64,000 bases of DNA from Pyrenopolyporus hunteri (Eukaryota > Ascomycota > Sordariomycetes > Xylariales > Hypoxylaceae): assembly GCA_902806595.1 (NCBI GenBank), contig CADCXC010000035.1, positions 1,302,001 through 1,366,000 on the forward strand. Reading direction: 5' to 3'. The position numbers were made by a program, and so were the translations under genes. Shown here piece after piece: positions 36,023 through 46,246 of the stretch. Position 1 is the first letter of the stretch. Every line of letters begins with the position of its first letter. The notes beneath the pieces were generated by a model. The model saw nothing but the letters and a program-made list of their open reading frames with translations, searched no databases and had not been told where the DNA came from.

Positions 36023-36114
36023 CCCTTCCCACCCTTCTTACAATCCTCCCTCTCTTTTTTTTCTCTCCTTCTTCTTTTTCTTCTTTTCTTCCTTTCTCCG
36101 TTTTTCGCTTCCTT
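36023..36114 (+). promoter_or_regulatory. Pyrimidine tract before Hsp70-like start
   Basis: About 90 bp almost wholly C and T directly before the ATG at 36115. CT-rich tracts of this kind mark core promoters and transcription starts of well-expressed filamentous-fungal genes; here it also fixes the choice of start codon. Confidence 0.55.
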
Positions 36115-38595
36115 ATGAATTCTTTGAATTTGAATTCCCGCTTCAAGGGCCTAGTAGGTAAACGGAAATCCACCGCCAGTCTCCCCTCAAGCTCGCCTGA
36201 TCTTCCGAGGCCTGCGACCTCAACCCCGACTTCGACCCCTCCGCCGCAAATAGCGCAGCAGTTCCCACAGAACCAGGCCCAACCCCATCCGTATCCTGGT
36301 CCCGCCCCCTCTATAACAGCTTCGTCCTCCCAGACGAGCCTCCCGATAATGAACCATCCCGGTGCTGGACCTCGTCCGCCCAGCTACACTGCAAACTTCC
36401 AGCCTGGACCACAACCGCCTGTCGGTCGAACGAGTCCCTTAACCCAAGGACCAGCTCGCACACCACCGTCGCAAATGGTTGGCGGTCCTCCTCCCATCAA
36501 CACCGGCGCCCCCGTTGCCGGTTATCCTCCCCAGATGCATGTCCCTCCAGGCTCGCAACCTCCCCCGGGGGTTCCTGGTGCTCCGCCAGGATATGCTGGC
36601 TACCCTCCGCCTGCTCCCGCACCTCAACCGACAAACGCCATGCAGTCATATGGTAGACCAGCTGCCGAGGTCGAGGGGAACAGCCGGAGTAAGGCACAGC
36701 TAATCGTCGGGATTGACTTTGTACGCGCGTCCCAAGTTCCTTGCGATTTTTCAAACCCAAACCTACCTTATGTACTTTCGCACTAACCGCATGAGAGATA
36801 GGGCACGACTTTCTCCGGTGTCGCATTTGCATTTGCGACTAACAACGAGGCCAAGGAGGATATCATCACAGAATGGCCGGGCGCCGGGTCTTATACAAAG
36901 CAAAAGGTACGAAACACGGAAGCTAAGATACACTTATATGGTTAAAGCGGGCTAACTTGTATCAAGATCCCGACCGTCCTGTACTACGATCAGTACCAAA
37001 AAGTCGTTGGATGGGGCCCAGATATTGCGGATGCGCTGGCACCTACGGGTTACCCAAAACCTGGTGTTCAAAAGGTTGAATGGTTCAAACTCCAGCTTAT
37101 GCTCTCCGGAAACACCTATATTGATCCTATCAACTTGCCGCCACTGCCTCCTGGAAAGTCGGAAATCGATGTAGCTGCGGACTATCTGTTTAAGCTACGA
37201 CAGGCTATGCGCACGGCTCTACAGAAGACTCTGGGTGAAGTGTTTAACCGAGAGGAACGGAATATCCGCTATTACCTAACGGTTCCCGCTATTTGGAACG
37301 ACGCAGGCAAGGCTGCTACGAGAGCCGCTGCTATCCAAGCCGGCTTCCTCAGAGACGAAAACGACAACCGATTGACGCTTGTCAGTGAGCCCGAGGCTGC
37401 GTCGCTTTTCTGCGCCAAGACCGGTTTGCTTAACCTGAAGGTTCACGACGCTATTCTAATTGTCGACTGTGGTGGCGGTACTGTTGATTTAATCGCCTAC
37501 GAAGTTGAAGATGAGAACCCGTTTACGGTCGCAGAATGTACGGCGGGTTCCGGCGATTCGTGCGGCTCGACCGCTCTCAACAGGAATTTCAGTAATATCC
37601 TGAGGACCAAAATTCGGAAGATGAAGCTACCGGATGGGTCCAAGACAGCTGGCCGTGTTTATGCCAAATGCATTATGGATTTCGAGAATAGGATTAAGGC
37701 TGATTTCAGGAATAACGGTCAGAAATGGGCCGTCGATGTCGGTATCGAGGCCGAATTTCCCGAGGCCGGCATCGAAGAAGGTTACATGACTTTCACCAAC
37801 GAGGAAATCCTCCAATGTTTCGAACCCGTTGTGAATCGAATCCTAGAACTCGTCCGGAACCAAATTATAGCTATTCAAGCTCAAAACCGGACGCTACAGA
37901 ACATTTTAGTCGTCGGTGGCTTCGGTGCTTCCGAATACCTCTTCCAACAGATCAAGCTCCACGTCCCTCCTCAGTTCCAGTCGAAGGTTGTGCGGCCGAT
38001 GGATTCCGTCGCGGCTATTGTCAAGGGCGCTGTTACCGCAGGTATTACCGAACGAGTCATTACGCATCGTGTAGCCCGTCGCCACTACCTCATGGCTACC
38101 CTGCAGCCCTTCAAGGAGGGCTACCACCCCGAAGCGTACCGCGTGCCGTCCCTGGACGGCAAAGACAGGTGCAAGTTTACCCGGCAAATCTTTGTGCAAA
38201 AGGGTCAGAAGGTCAAGATTGGCGAGCCTGTCAAGGTTTCATTTTTCCGACAAGTGGCTCCCGGTGCTACCCTTATGTACGAGGATATTCTGTACGCTTG
38301 CGATGACGATGTCTGCCCTGAGTATACGAAGGACCCTCGTAAGTTGCCCGACTCTTAACTAGGTAATTTCGCTCCATGACTAACGCGTTTCATAGGTATA
38401 AAGGAGGTGGTTACTCTGACATCCGACTTGTCGCGTAAGAACCTCGAAAAAGATTTCGAACGCATGGACACACCGCAAGGAACCTTCTACAGAGTCTACT
38501 TCGATATCTACCTTACCCTAGACGGTTCAGAATTCAGCGCCGAACTAGTCTGCCAAGGAGAGGTTATGGGCCGTTGCAGATCTAGATTCAGGTAG
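36115..38595 (+). CDS. Hsp70-like (HSPA12-type) ATPase
   Basis: Four exons (36115-36720, 36802-36906, 36967-38338, 38396-38595) give 760 residues with consistent phases. Residues 1-195 are a Pro/Gly/Gln-rich disordered extension. The actin-like ATPase domain follows: phosphate-1 loop IVGIDFGTTFSG (about 197-208, split by the first intron), phosphate-2 loop ILIVDCGGGTVDL (about 400), adenosine motif ILVVGGFGASEYLF (about 550). The C-terminal 170 residues do not look like the canonical Hsp70 peptide-binding domain and lack an EEVD-type end, which fits the divergent HSPA12-like group common in fungi. Nucleotide binding is expected; client binding and partners are unknown. The Pro-rich N-terminus suggests protein-protein contacts or condensate behaviour, an inference only. 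Confidence 0.92.
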
Positions 38596-40159
38596 AAGGA
38601 TGGAGATGGGGAGAGAGGGAGGCGGCATTTGTGGTTGGCGTCCTTTTTACTAACGTCTTTTGTCTACCGCGTTGCTTTTCTAGCTTTCACATGATGATAC
38701 CTTGTTAAGAAAAGAGCAACTACGTACTTGGACTAATAGGCGACCTAGCGATACGGAAAGGGAGGAAAGGTCTCTTCTCTTGGCAGGCAAACGTCACCTT
38801 GAAGACGCTCATCTTCTAGAATGTCAAGCCAGTAAGAACGGATCTGTCAAAGCGGAATGGATGCTATACGAATAGCTGATGGGCAGATGGGGGGTTGCAT
38901 TTGGAGGGATCTTTCCACGCCTTTGATTACCCGTACGCAGATAAATTTAAGAATTTAGCGCAAAATAAATTCTTTGGCCATGACGATGGTGATGATATTG
39001 TTGTTCGTTTCCTGGCGTGATGAAAGTGTACGTACCTACCTACCTACCTAGGTACCTATTTATGGAACTAGTTACATACCTAGGTAGCTATATCGACCAC
39101 AATATCCATACGTATAGATGCCTGGGCAGGTACTACCTCGTATAAATCCCCCTTTACTCTTACACGGTTCCTAAGGTATGGTTACAACCTCATGTGATTG
39201 GCTTCATGTTTAATTGGCGGTTTAGAACCAATATAGCAAGCTTGGGCCACATTGACGTGATACTTCATATCCAAGGAAGGTAGGACAGGGATGAGAAGAG
39301 ATGGATATATAGGATGGTACCTGAAGACGGGAATAAAACCTGGTAGCCCCTGTACAATACCAGCCCTAAGCGGTACATATCATAGTAAATCGCAACTGCG
39401 TCATCGTTCATGGCTTCCCCCCTCCAACTTCGAAGCGCCAAACAGCGTTGGACGGCAATCTCATTGAAGGAGTCTATCTCCCTCTGTCTCTCTTACTTCT
39501 CTCTATCTTATAGCCTAGGTAGGTATTTAACGGACTACTTTAGTATGGCTTCATTCACCGTCAATAAACCTCCCTGAAGGTGGCCGTACCTCTCCTATTG
39601 CTTCTACTACTCGCTACGTATAAATTTATTATCATTAACCTCTATATCTTTATTCACATAAATACACTTGTTCGCCCCTTCGCGATCCCCATCCGGCTTG
39701 GTCCTCGGCCGTCTTAGCTATTAGGTGTCATATAAAGACGGGAGGGCTTCGCGGAATCCTTCGGATGGCCATAACGGTCTACCATATAACCATCGTCCGT
39801 CGCTCGTTTTCTTCAATATCGCACGCCAGCAATCCCTGGATTCGGAGTTCTGCATACCTAGAAACCCGAGTTAGGATCGATACCCGCTAAAGCTAGTTTC
39901 CCGTTTGCCGGTCTAGGAATATATCTCCTGTTTTACTATCGAACTTTGGCTTCAGGGAATTTTATGGAAATCCGTTCCCACAATAGCGTAACCGTGCGAG
40001 GTGGCCGTTCAAGAAGACCCCTTCGTACCTTGCCAATTTTCGCTGGGCGATGAGTAGTCCGCTTCGCTATCTCCCGCTCCGACGATATATCTTTTACGTC
40101 CAGTTAGTACAATACTTTATATACCGTTACGTCGACACCGTCGTCGGGATCCAGCGCCG
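38596..40159. other. Intergenic between Hsp70-like and thaumatin-like genes
   Basis: Contains the Hsp70-like 3' UTR, a CCTACCTA/CCTAGGTA cluster (39028-39090) and the promoter of the thaumatin-like gene. No other gene seen. Confidence 0.6.
39028..39090. repeat. CCTA/CCTAGGTA dispersed motif cluster
   Basis: Four tandem CCTA units running into CCTAGGTACC, with a second ACCTAGGTAGC 20 bp further on. Confidence 0.75.
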
Positions 40160-41492
40160 ATGATGAGTGCTCCAAAGGTACGGCAGCCTAGTACGATGCA
40201 TAGATGGCCGTGGCGATGCAGCCGCCGGTGCGGTCCTAATAGGGCTGTGCTAGCCTTTAGTGCTATGCTCCTTTTATCATCACAGGTTCCGCAAGCGCAA
40301 GCGATCGTGTACCCAAGCAACCACGAGCTGTACGCTTTCGACTACCTAGGTCCCAATAGGAGATATCAAGGGACGAGCCGTCCTCTAACGAAACATGAAA
40401 ATGCCATCCCCTTGATCATTACCAACAACTGCGGGGAGACGATATGGCCTGGCATTGGAACTCAGCATGGCGACCCTCCCGATTCTCACGGCTTCGAGCT
40501 CGGTCCGGGAGAGACCAAACGGCAAACTGTCGGGCCAACCTGGCAGGGGAGAATCTGGGGCCGTACAAACTGCACTACCAGCGGTGACACAGCAACTTGT
40601 AAAACTGGCGATTGTTTCGGTAAATTAGATTGCGAGTATGGTGTAAGTCGAAAACTTAGGCAAACAGTAGCATTTTACAAACTGAGAATTTCTCTAGGGT
40701 GCTATACCCGCTACCCTCGCCGAATTCAACCTCGCTAGTGGCGGGAGCGGCAGACAAACATTCTACGACATCTCACTTGTCGATGGATATAACCTACCTA
40801 TGGGCATAGTCTACCACCCGGCGGACAACACGTCCTATATCCCGCCGAACCTGGTCAATCCCTCGTGCATTGGAACGGCTGGTTATCTCGCTCCGTACAG
40901 TCAGACCGGACTGACTTATACCAACTCGGCCTATCCTATGCCGTATGAGGATATACAATCCAATGCGGATTTAGCCAACTGGTGTCCTTGGGATCTCCAA
41001 GCCTTCCTTCCGGAAAAACCCGGAGACGGGGTCTATCCATATCCTGATGACACGCTGCAGCGTCCTGTTTTTGACCCATGCAAAAGTGCTTGTGCGGCCA
41101 ACAACGAACCCGAGGATTGCTGTACCGGCGACTACGACGACCCGTGGGTTTGTCAGCCCAGCCGATATTCGTACAATGCAAAGGCTATGTGCCCTGATGC
41201 GTACAGCTACGCGTTTGACGACCAGACCTCCACGTTTATCATCCCCAATGGGGGCGGGTGGGAAATCGTGTTCTGTCCCGAGGGCCGGAGTACCAACATA
41301 TTGGCGACCTTCACGGACGAGCTGCACAAGATTGCCGAGAAGGGGCGGGTGACGCCGGATATTCTGCTCAAGGCTATGAACAAGAGCTACATCGAGTCGA
41401 AACAGAGCGCCGCGACGGGTCCTCGGGCGTCTATGGCAGGGTTGGTGTTGACTCTTGCGTTGGTAGTGGGTAATCTGCTTTCTTTGGCGTAA
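40160..41492 (+). CDS. Thaumatin-like protein, probably GPI-anchored
   Basis: Two exons (40160-40642 and 40698-41492) give 425 residues from the first ATG. A start at 40163 or at 40196 (MHRWPW) would give a more ordinary signal peptide. The hydrophobic core AVLAFSAMLLL and PQAQA mark signal-peptide cleavage near residue 48. The thaumatin fold is shown by IITNNCGETIWPGIGTQ, the Cys-rich middle (CKSACAANN, DCCTGDYDD) and CPDAYSYAFDDQTSTF. The C-terminus has a Ser/Ala spacer and a hydrophobic tail (SMAGLVLTLALVVGNLLSLA) with no charged residues after it, typical of GPI attachment. Relatives bind or cleave beta-1,3-glucans; a wall-remodelling role is an inference. A longer Asp/Pro insert (EKPGDGVYPYPDD) is visible. 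Confidence 0.92.
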
Positions 41493-42606
41493 GAGAACAT
41501 TGCAGTGAAGAGTGCGGCTGAATCGTACCGATATTACATAGACCTGGGAGAATCTCCGGTGGGAGGCGGGGAGGTATTGTTTGATCGATAACCTAGAACT
41601 CTATCCGCATTCGTCCCAGAACGTATCATTCCTAAAGAATTTACGGCATCATTCTCCTCTGACACCGTACTATTTATGATGAGATAAATAAGTCGTTTTC
41701 TTGATGTAAGTATAGTCAATATTTCGTATTGGCTACCTGCCTAGGTACCTCTTATTAGGATCCTGAGAGTTTTGCCCAAGAAGATAAGAGAATTTGAGTG
41801 TTTATTGAGGTTTTAAAAATGAGTAACACTCCCGTGTCTTTGGTCCGTTACTAAGAGAAAAAGAAACAGGCAATGTCTTACATGCCAATTAATTACCTCA
41901 TACTTAAGGTTGTAAGTACCTGTGTTCTTTATCAGGCTTTAATTCAAGTGTAACAGACCAAGACTCAATGTAGACTTCAGATGTGAGGCACAGCATATGC
42001 AGTATTGTCCAATCGGGTTTTCATAAGCTGTTTATGCTGTCACTAGGTGCGTAACTTGATCATTAAGACTTGTACATCTACGCAATAACCTGTAACCACC
42101 AATTTCTAGAAGCATGGACCACCTACCTCTACGCACCTCTCTCTTCTTCTGCCATGAGGTAATCCGTTCATGCCTACATCCATGTACCTACCTAGGCACC
42201 AAGGTACTATGTATTGTAGATAATGGATAACAGATTATGGATAACAAGTTCGTATCTTATCTGGGATCTATTAATAGCGGGCATGGGCATGGCGCAAGTT
42301 AATGGCCCGTTTCCACCCTTGTCCCCTTGACGTTACAAGGGCCCCAGGCGGGACATTAATTGCACATACCAGCAACGACATACCGGCAGCGAACGTACCT
42401 GGTAGGTAATTACAAACCCCAGTTCGAGTTCGAGTTCGAGTTCGAGATCCCGATGCAATCTTGATGCAACTCCCAAAACAACAAATCCTCGACGACAGCT
42501 CCCTTATCTGTGCCTCGTCGGCTCTCCGACGGTCGCCCTTCTTGCTTACTTCTCCGGGTTGGTGTCGTCTACATCACAGAGGAAGCGCTATCAGGATGTG
42601 GAGGAA
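41493..42606. other. Intergenic upstream of PFA5
   Basis: Holds the thaumatin-like 3' UTR, two CCTAGGTACC motifs (near 41740 and 42187) and the hexamer repeat at 42421-42446, which lies in the presumed PFA5 5' region. No other gene. Confidence 0.6.
42421..42446. repeat. (AGTTCG)4 hexanucleotide repeat
   Basis: Four perfect AGTTCG units about 160 bp before the PFA5 start codon, possibly in its promoter or 5' UTR. Confidence 0.85.
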
Positions 42607-44008
42607 ATGCCCGTCGTCGAAAGCACTCGAGCCGCGACGCGCTGGACCACCCGCACGATCCCCGTGTTTCTCGTAGCCGCTGTTAGTTACGCCACCTACG
42701 TTGTCGTGGGCCGAGTTTGTTGTGCGTTATACGACCTCCATCCAACACCCCACACTAAATGCGCTCATCACTTTACTAACGAGAGCCGAAATCCAGCCAA
42801 CTTCCTCATCAACGAGCGAGGCGAAGTCGGGGCAGCCATTGCCATACTAGTTTTGTACTTTCTGCTGCTCCTGTTGATGGTGGCGACCTACCTGAGGGCC
42901 ACCCTGACCATCCTTTTCGATCCCGGCGTCGTACCTCTCGGGCCGCTAGCCGTAGAACGAAGAAAGGCCGCGAGAGACAAGCGAAAGCATAGGCGCCAAG
43001 GAAACGACCTCGAGAGCCAACCCTACCACGGCGGACCAGACCCCAACCCAGACAGCCCGGGCCTAGAGCAATTTTATACCAAAGACGTCTTCATCTGCGA
43101 GAACGACGGTCGCCCTAAATGGTGCTCGGAATGTTGCAATTGGAAGCCAGATCGGGCCCACCATAGTAGCGAGATTGATCGGTGCGTCTATCGCATGGAT
43201 CACTATTGTCCATGGGTCGGCGGCATGATAGGGGAGAATTGTGAGCTATAACGGGATCCTGTTCTGTTAAGAAGGAGATCCAGTTTGCTGACAGCCCACA
43301 GCCTTCAAGTTCTTCGTTCAATTCACCACGTACACTGCTTGCTACTGCGGTCTCGTCCTGGGTGCCGCAGCTTCGAGTCTACGCAAAGAAATCAGAGAGA
43401 GGTCTCCGTTGGATCCTCACTTCATACCCGTCATCGTGCTAGCCGCTTTCTTTGGTCTCTTCACATTTCTTATGACCACGACGTCGATGCGCTACATTTT
43501 CCTCAACATGACAAACGTTGATATGCTAGGATCTCGGTCCAAGGTGTACCAATTGGCTGTCCACGTGCCTCGCGGTACCGAATCGACGGACAAATTCAAC
43601 GTGGTTACTTATCCGCTCTCGACGCCCGGAGAGCCCGCGAATGGATGGTCTAACGGAACCTCGCGACCGAGGATAACCGACAGTGGTGGCTCGGCTGTGC
43701 AGCTTCGGCCGACGGCCCGCGACGACCTCGCGACCCGGACGTTTGCCATTCTTAGAACGGAGCCCGGAGAAAACCCGTGGGACGTCGGGATATGGCAGAA
43801 TTGGCAATCTGTGATGGGCACGAACGTCTTAGACTGGTTCTTACCTATCCGGCGTTCACCCTGCGTTAACCACGAGAGCCACGACAGCTTCTACCCCATG
43901 GGCCGGGTCCTGGCAGATGTCCTCGCTAGGTACAACCTCACCGACATCGCGATGAAGGACACACCGGGGCTCGAGATGAGGGAACTCGCCAGAGGGAGCA
44001 GGCCTTAG
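42607..44008 (+). CDS. pfa5: PFA5-type palmitoyltransferase
   Basis: Two exons (42607-43240 and 43302-44008) give 446 residues; the start MPVVESTRAATRW is the first in-frame ATG. Transmembrane helices are visible near residues 17-39 and 75-100 and, after the catalytic domain, around FKFFVQFTTYTACYCGL and IPVIVLAAFFGLFTFL. The Cys-rich domain reads CSECCNWKPDRAHHSSEIDRC and then DHYCPWVGG. The catalytic Cys is present, but the DHHC motif is DHYC and two zinc-ligand Cys (HHSSEI instead of HHCSxC) are missing, a pattern I recall in fungal PFA5. The C-terminal PFA5 signature GENPWDVGIWQNWQSVMG and FLPIRRSPCVNHES is intact. The enzyme should attach palmitate to Cys of target proteins at internal membranes; its substrate is unknown. 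Confidence 0.93.
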
Positions 44009-45055
44009 ATATGCTGCGCGCATAATTGATACCCCCTATTTTTGGGCATCGGAGTTTCGGGGGCTTCTCGGTGGATTCAGGAGCCTAGAGGTTTTATTCT
44101 TTTTTTCAGCGGAATTGTGACCGGTATACTTAGGTAGGTAGGTAGCGAAAGCGTTTGTACCATCAGCATCGTAATGAAGATATAATAATTAGAATTCGGG
44201 AATAGATACCCTTTCTCAATGCCCCTGTTCGACTGACCGTTAGGCTCGGGACGGACGCTGGAAGGTCGTTGGAAGGTCGCCTACGAATTGAACATTCTCG
44301 ATGAGGATGACCCATTAAGGCGTTAATGGCTACATGTAAAACCAGCGCTTAAACGAATGCTAGGGTATTCAATGGTGCGCTGCAAATTTTATGCGGCGGT
44401 GAGAAGAAATAAATTACCAACTTCAATTTTCTTGCCCCTTTTCAGCTTACAGGTCCCATCGCCACATCGACTCAGAGCACCTAAATCCCGCCTCGTGCAG
44501 CAAAAATAAGCACTTAGACGGGGATTCATCAGATCATATGTCAACCCCCCGGAACCACGTACCATTTACTTATACAGTAACGGCCGAAGCGAAGGTTATA
44601 TAGGTAGGTAATAGTTGACTCGAGGCAGTGGAACAAGGACTAAGACGAATACAATCATGCCTACCTACCCAGGTACTTGGAGGTAGGTACCTAATAAGGG
44701 AGGACCAGTCGCCAGTCGCGAGCATTCTTTCTCTCCTTTCAATTTTATGCAGACGGTTATTCTCTTCGACAGGTTGAGCTGCCTCGTATCAATTCAACAA
44801 AAATATTTAAGAGCCTCGAGGTCTATAGTAAGCGAATGAAGCCTCCACCAACCTCCCCTATCCGTAAAACCTAGCGATGGTTTAAGGTGCTTGGGCTGAT
44901 CCGATCCGGATTCTATGGCAAAACATAGGAGACTAGGATGGGCTACGTGAACCCAGTCCCAATATCAACGAACGACTATCTCCATTCAAGTTCCGACCAC
45001 CGACCCGCGTTGGTTGGAACCGCTAGCCACCCAAAGGGTATTATTGGCGAAGTCT

Positions 45056-45415
45056 TCATGCCTGTCCAACTGGCGGATCACATTCTTCGCACCATGTATG
45101 CCCGCATTCATCACACATCGCCTCTCTTGGGTCGCCGCTATGCCTGAATGTGGTCTCGTTCTTGCAGTCGCAGCACATGATCTTATCGTCTATCTCAATG
45201 TAGGGGTTGTTTGGCGGAGTTCCAGGGTGGGAGTCACTATCCGGGGTCATTTCTCGAGACCTATAAGGTCTATCAGCTAAAGGTCCCGGAGTTTTAGACG
45301 GTCTTCTCACATTTTCGTGGAGTAAGTGTTCGATTCCGTTGTTGTTCAAGCAAGCGCTTGTTAAACTCTCAGAGAAAAAGACTGCTAACGAAGCTAATAT
45401 AACCAGTTTAGACTA
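45056..45415 (-). pseudogene. Possible small secreted Cys-rich protein, start missing
   Basis: A frame open from just after a TAG at 45418-45416 to TGA at 45056. It reads SKLVILASLAVFFS at its N-terminus, which looks like a signal peptide core, then a polar linker and a C-terminal CxxC zinc-ribbon-like part (MCCDCKNETTF, CDECGHTWCEECD). No ATG precedes the signal-like part. The TAG could be an intron acceptor, with the Met in an unseen exon, or the start could be lost. From the internal ATG only about 64 residues would remain. The sequence has good codon texture but no known family. Confidence 0.4.
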
Positions 45416-45823
45416 ATCGCGTAGTGAATATCCTCGCTTGCTCTGGATTTACACTCCAGCTCGATGAACATCGTCGAGGACTCGATGCCGTCCTTATATG
45501 GGAAGAGGACCACCGTTACGATATCTCAAATTCGCTGTGCAAGAGCCGCGTGCTTGGTTCGTACCAGCTATTCGAGGGCGGAAACTCGAACATGACCCTT
45601 CCTGTCCTAGGAAACTGCACCATCTTACAAGTCTGACGCGCGACTCCCCTCGGGGACGGCAAGCTCTAAAGACGTATATCCATTCGGTGACGACTGAGGC
45701 GATGATAGGATCGTTGTGACACCTGACATGCTAAGCAAAAGCACCGAAGATACCGCAACACCACGACGCCTATGCTATGATTAAGGGGAATGCCAGGGCG
45801 GGGAAACTCCACCGCTGCGTCCA

Positions 45824-46246
45824 TTATAGAGGCAGGCCGAATAACGGAGGGGAAACCGGCGTGGGAGAGCGAAAGAAATTTTCAAGTAAGAAGAATAGAA
45901 CTTCAAACCGACTAGCCCCCCCGACAGGACTATCGGTCGATTCCGGATCGAGTACGTCCCAGGGCACAGAAACTAGAGAGATCTGGGCTGAAAGCACAGG
46001 CGAGGCCGATGCATGTTTTGCCAAATGGCGTCCATCAAGGTCAACTCCACGCGAGATGGACACTCTATGAACGGATACCGGCGTCTTGGGCATGACCTCA
46101 TTATGCCGGAGTGATCTAAGCGTGTGCAAGATCAAAAGGGCAAGTACAATACGGAGCCGGCATCCTTCATGCGGGTTGCTCCCCGGGACGGCAAGGCACC
46201 ATAAGGCAATGGTCACATCGCTCGTTTTACAGAAGGAAATATGCAT
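45824..46246 (-). CDS. Hypothetical small protein, weakly supported
   Basis: Open frame of 140 codons with a true ATG at 46246. A hydrophobic stretch RLRIVLALLILHTL sits about 35 residues in, and the following text (MPKTPVSVHRVSISRG and WDVLDPESTDSPVGG) looks coding. The hydrophobic part would make a better signal peptide if translation began at a closer Met, which is not present, so a splice junction may be missing. No family recognised. It could be chance. Confidence 0.3.
   Translation of the reverse strand: MHISFCKTSDVTIALWCLAVPGSNPHEGCRLRIVLALLILHTLRSLRHNEVMPKTPVSVHRVSISRGVDLDGRHLAKHASASPVLSAQISLVSVPWDVLDPESTDSPVGGASRFEVLFFLLENFFRSPTPVSPPLFGLPL

Larger units (their letters stand above)
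30325..36114. other. 5.8-kb gene-poor interval
   Basis: No confident gene. The divergent promoters of the amidoligase-like gene (left end) and the Hsp70-like gene (right end) lie here. From 30.4 to 31.3 kb the DNA is AT-rich with LTR-like texture. CCTAGGTA clusters occur at 30334-30350, 32905-32930, 33096-33110 and, massively, 35230-35410. Other marks are a GGCGTT hexamer repeat (33011-33034) and an 18-T run (35146-35163). A short minus-strand frame at 33862-34176 is listed separately. Confidence 0.55.
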
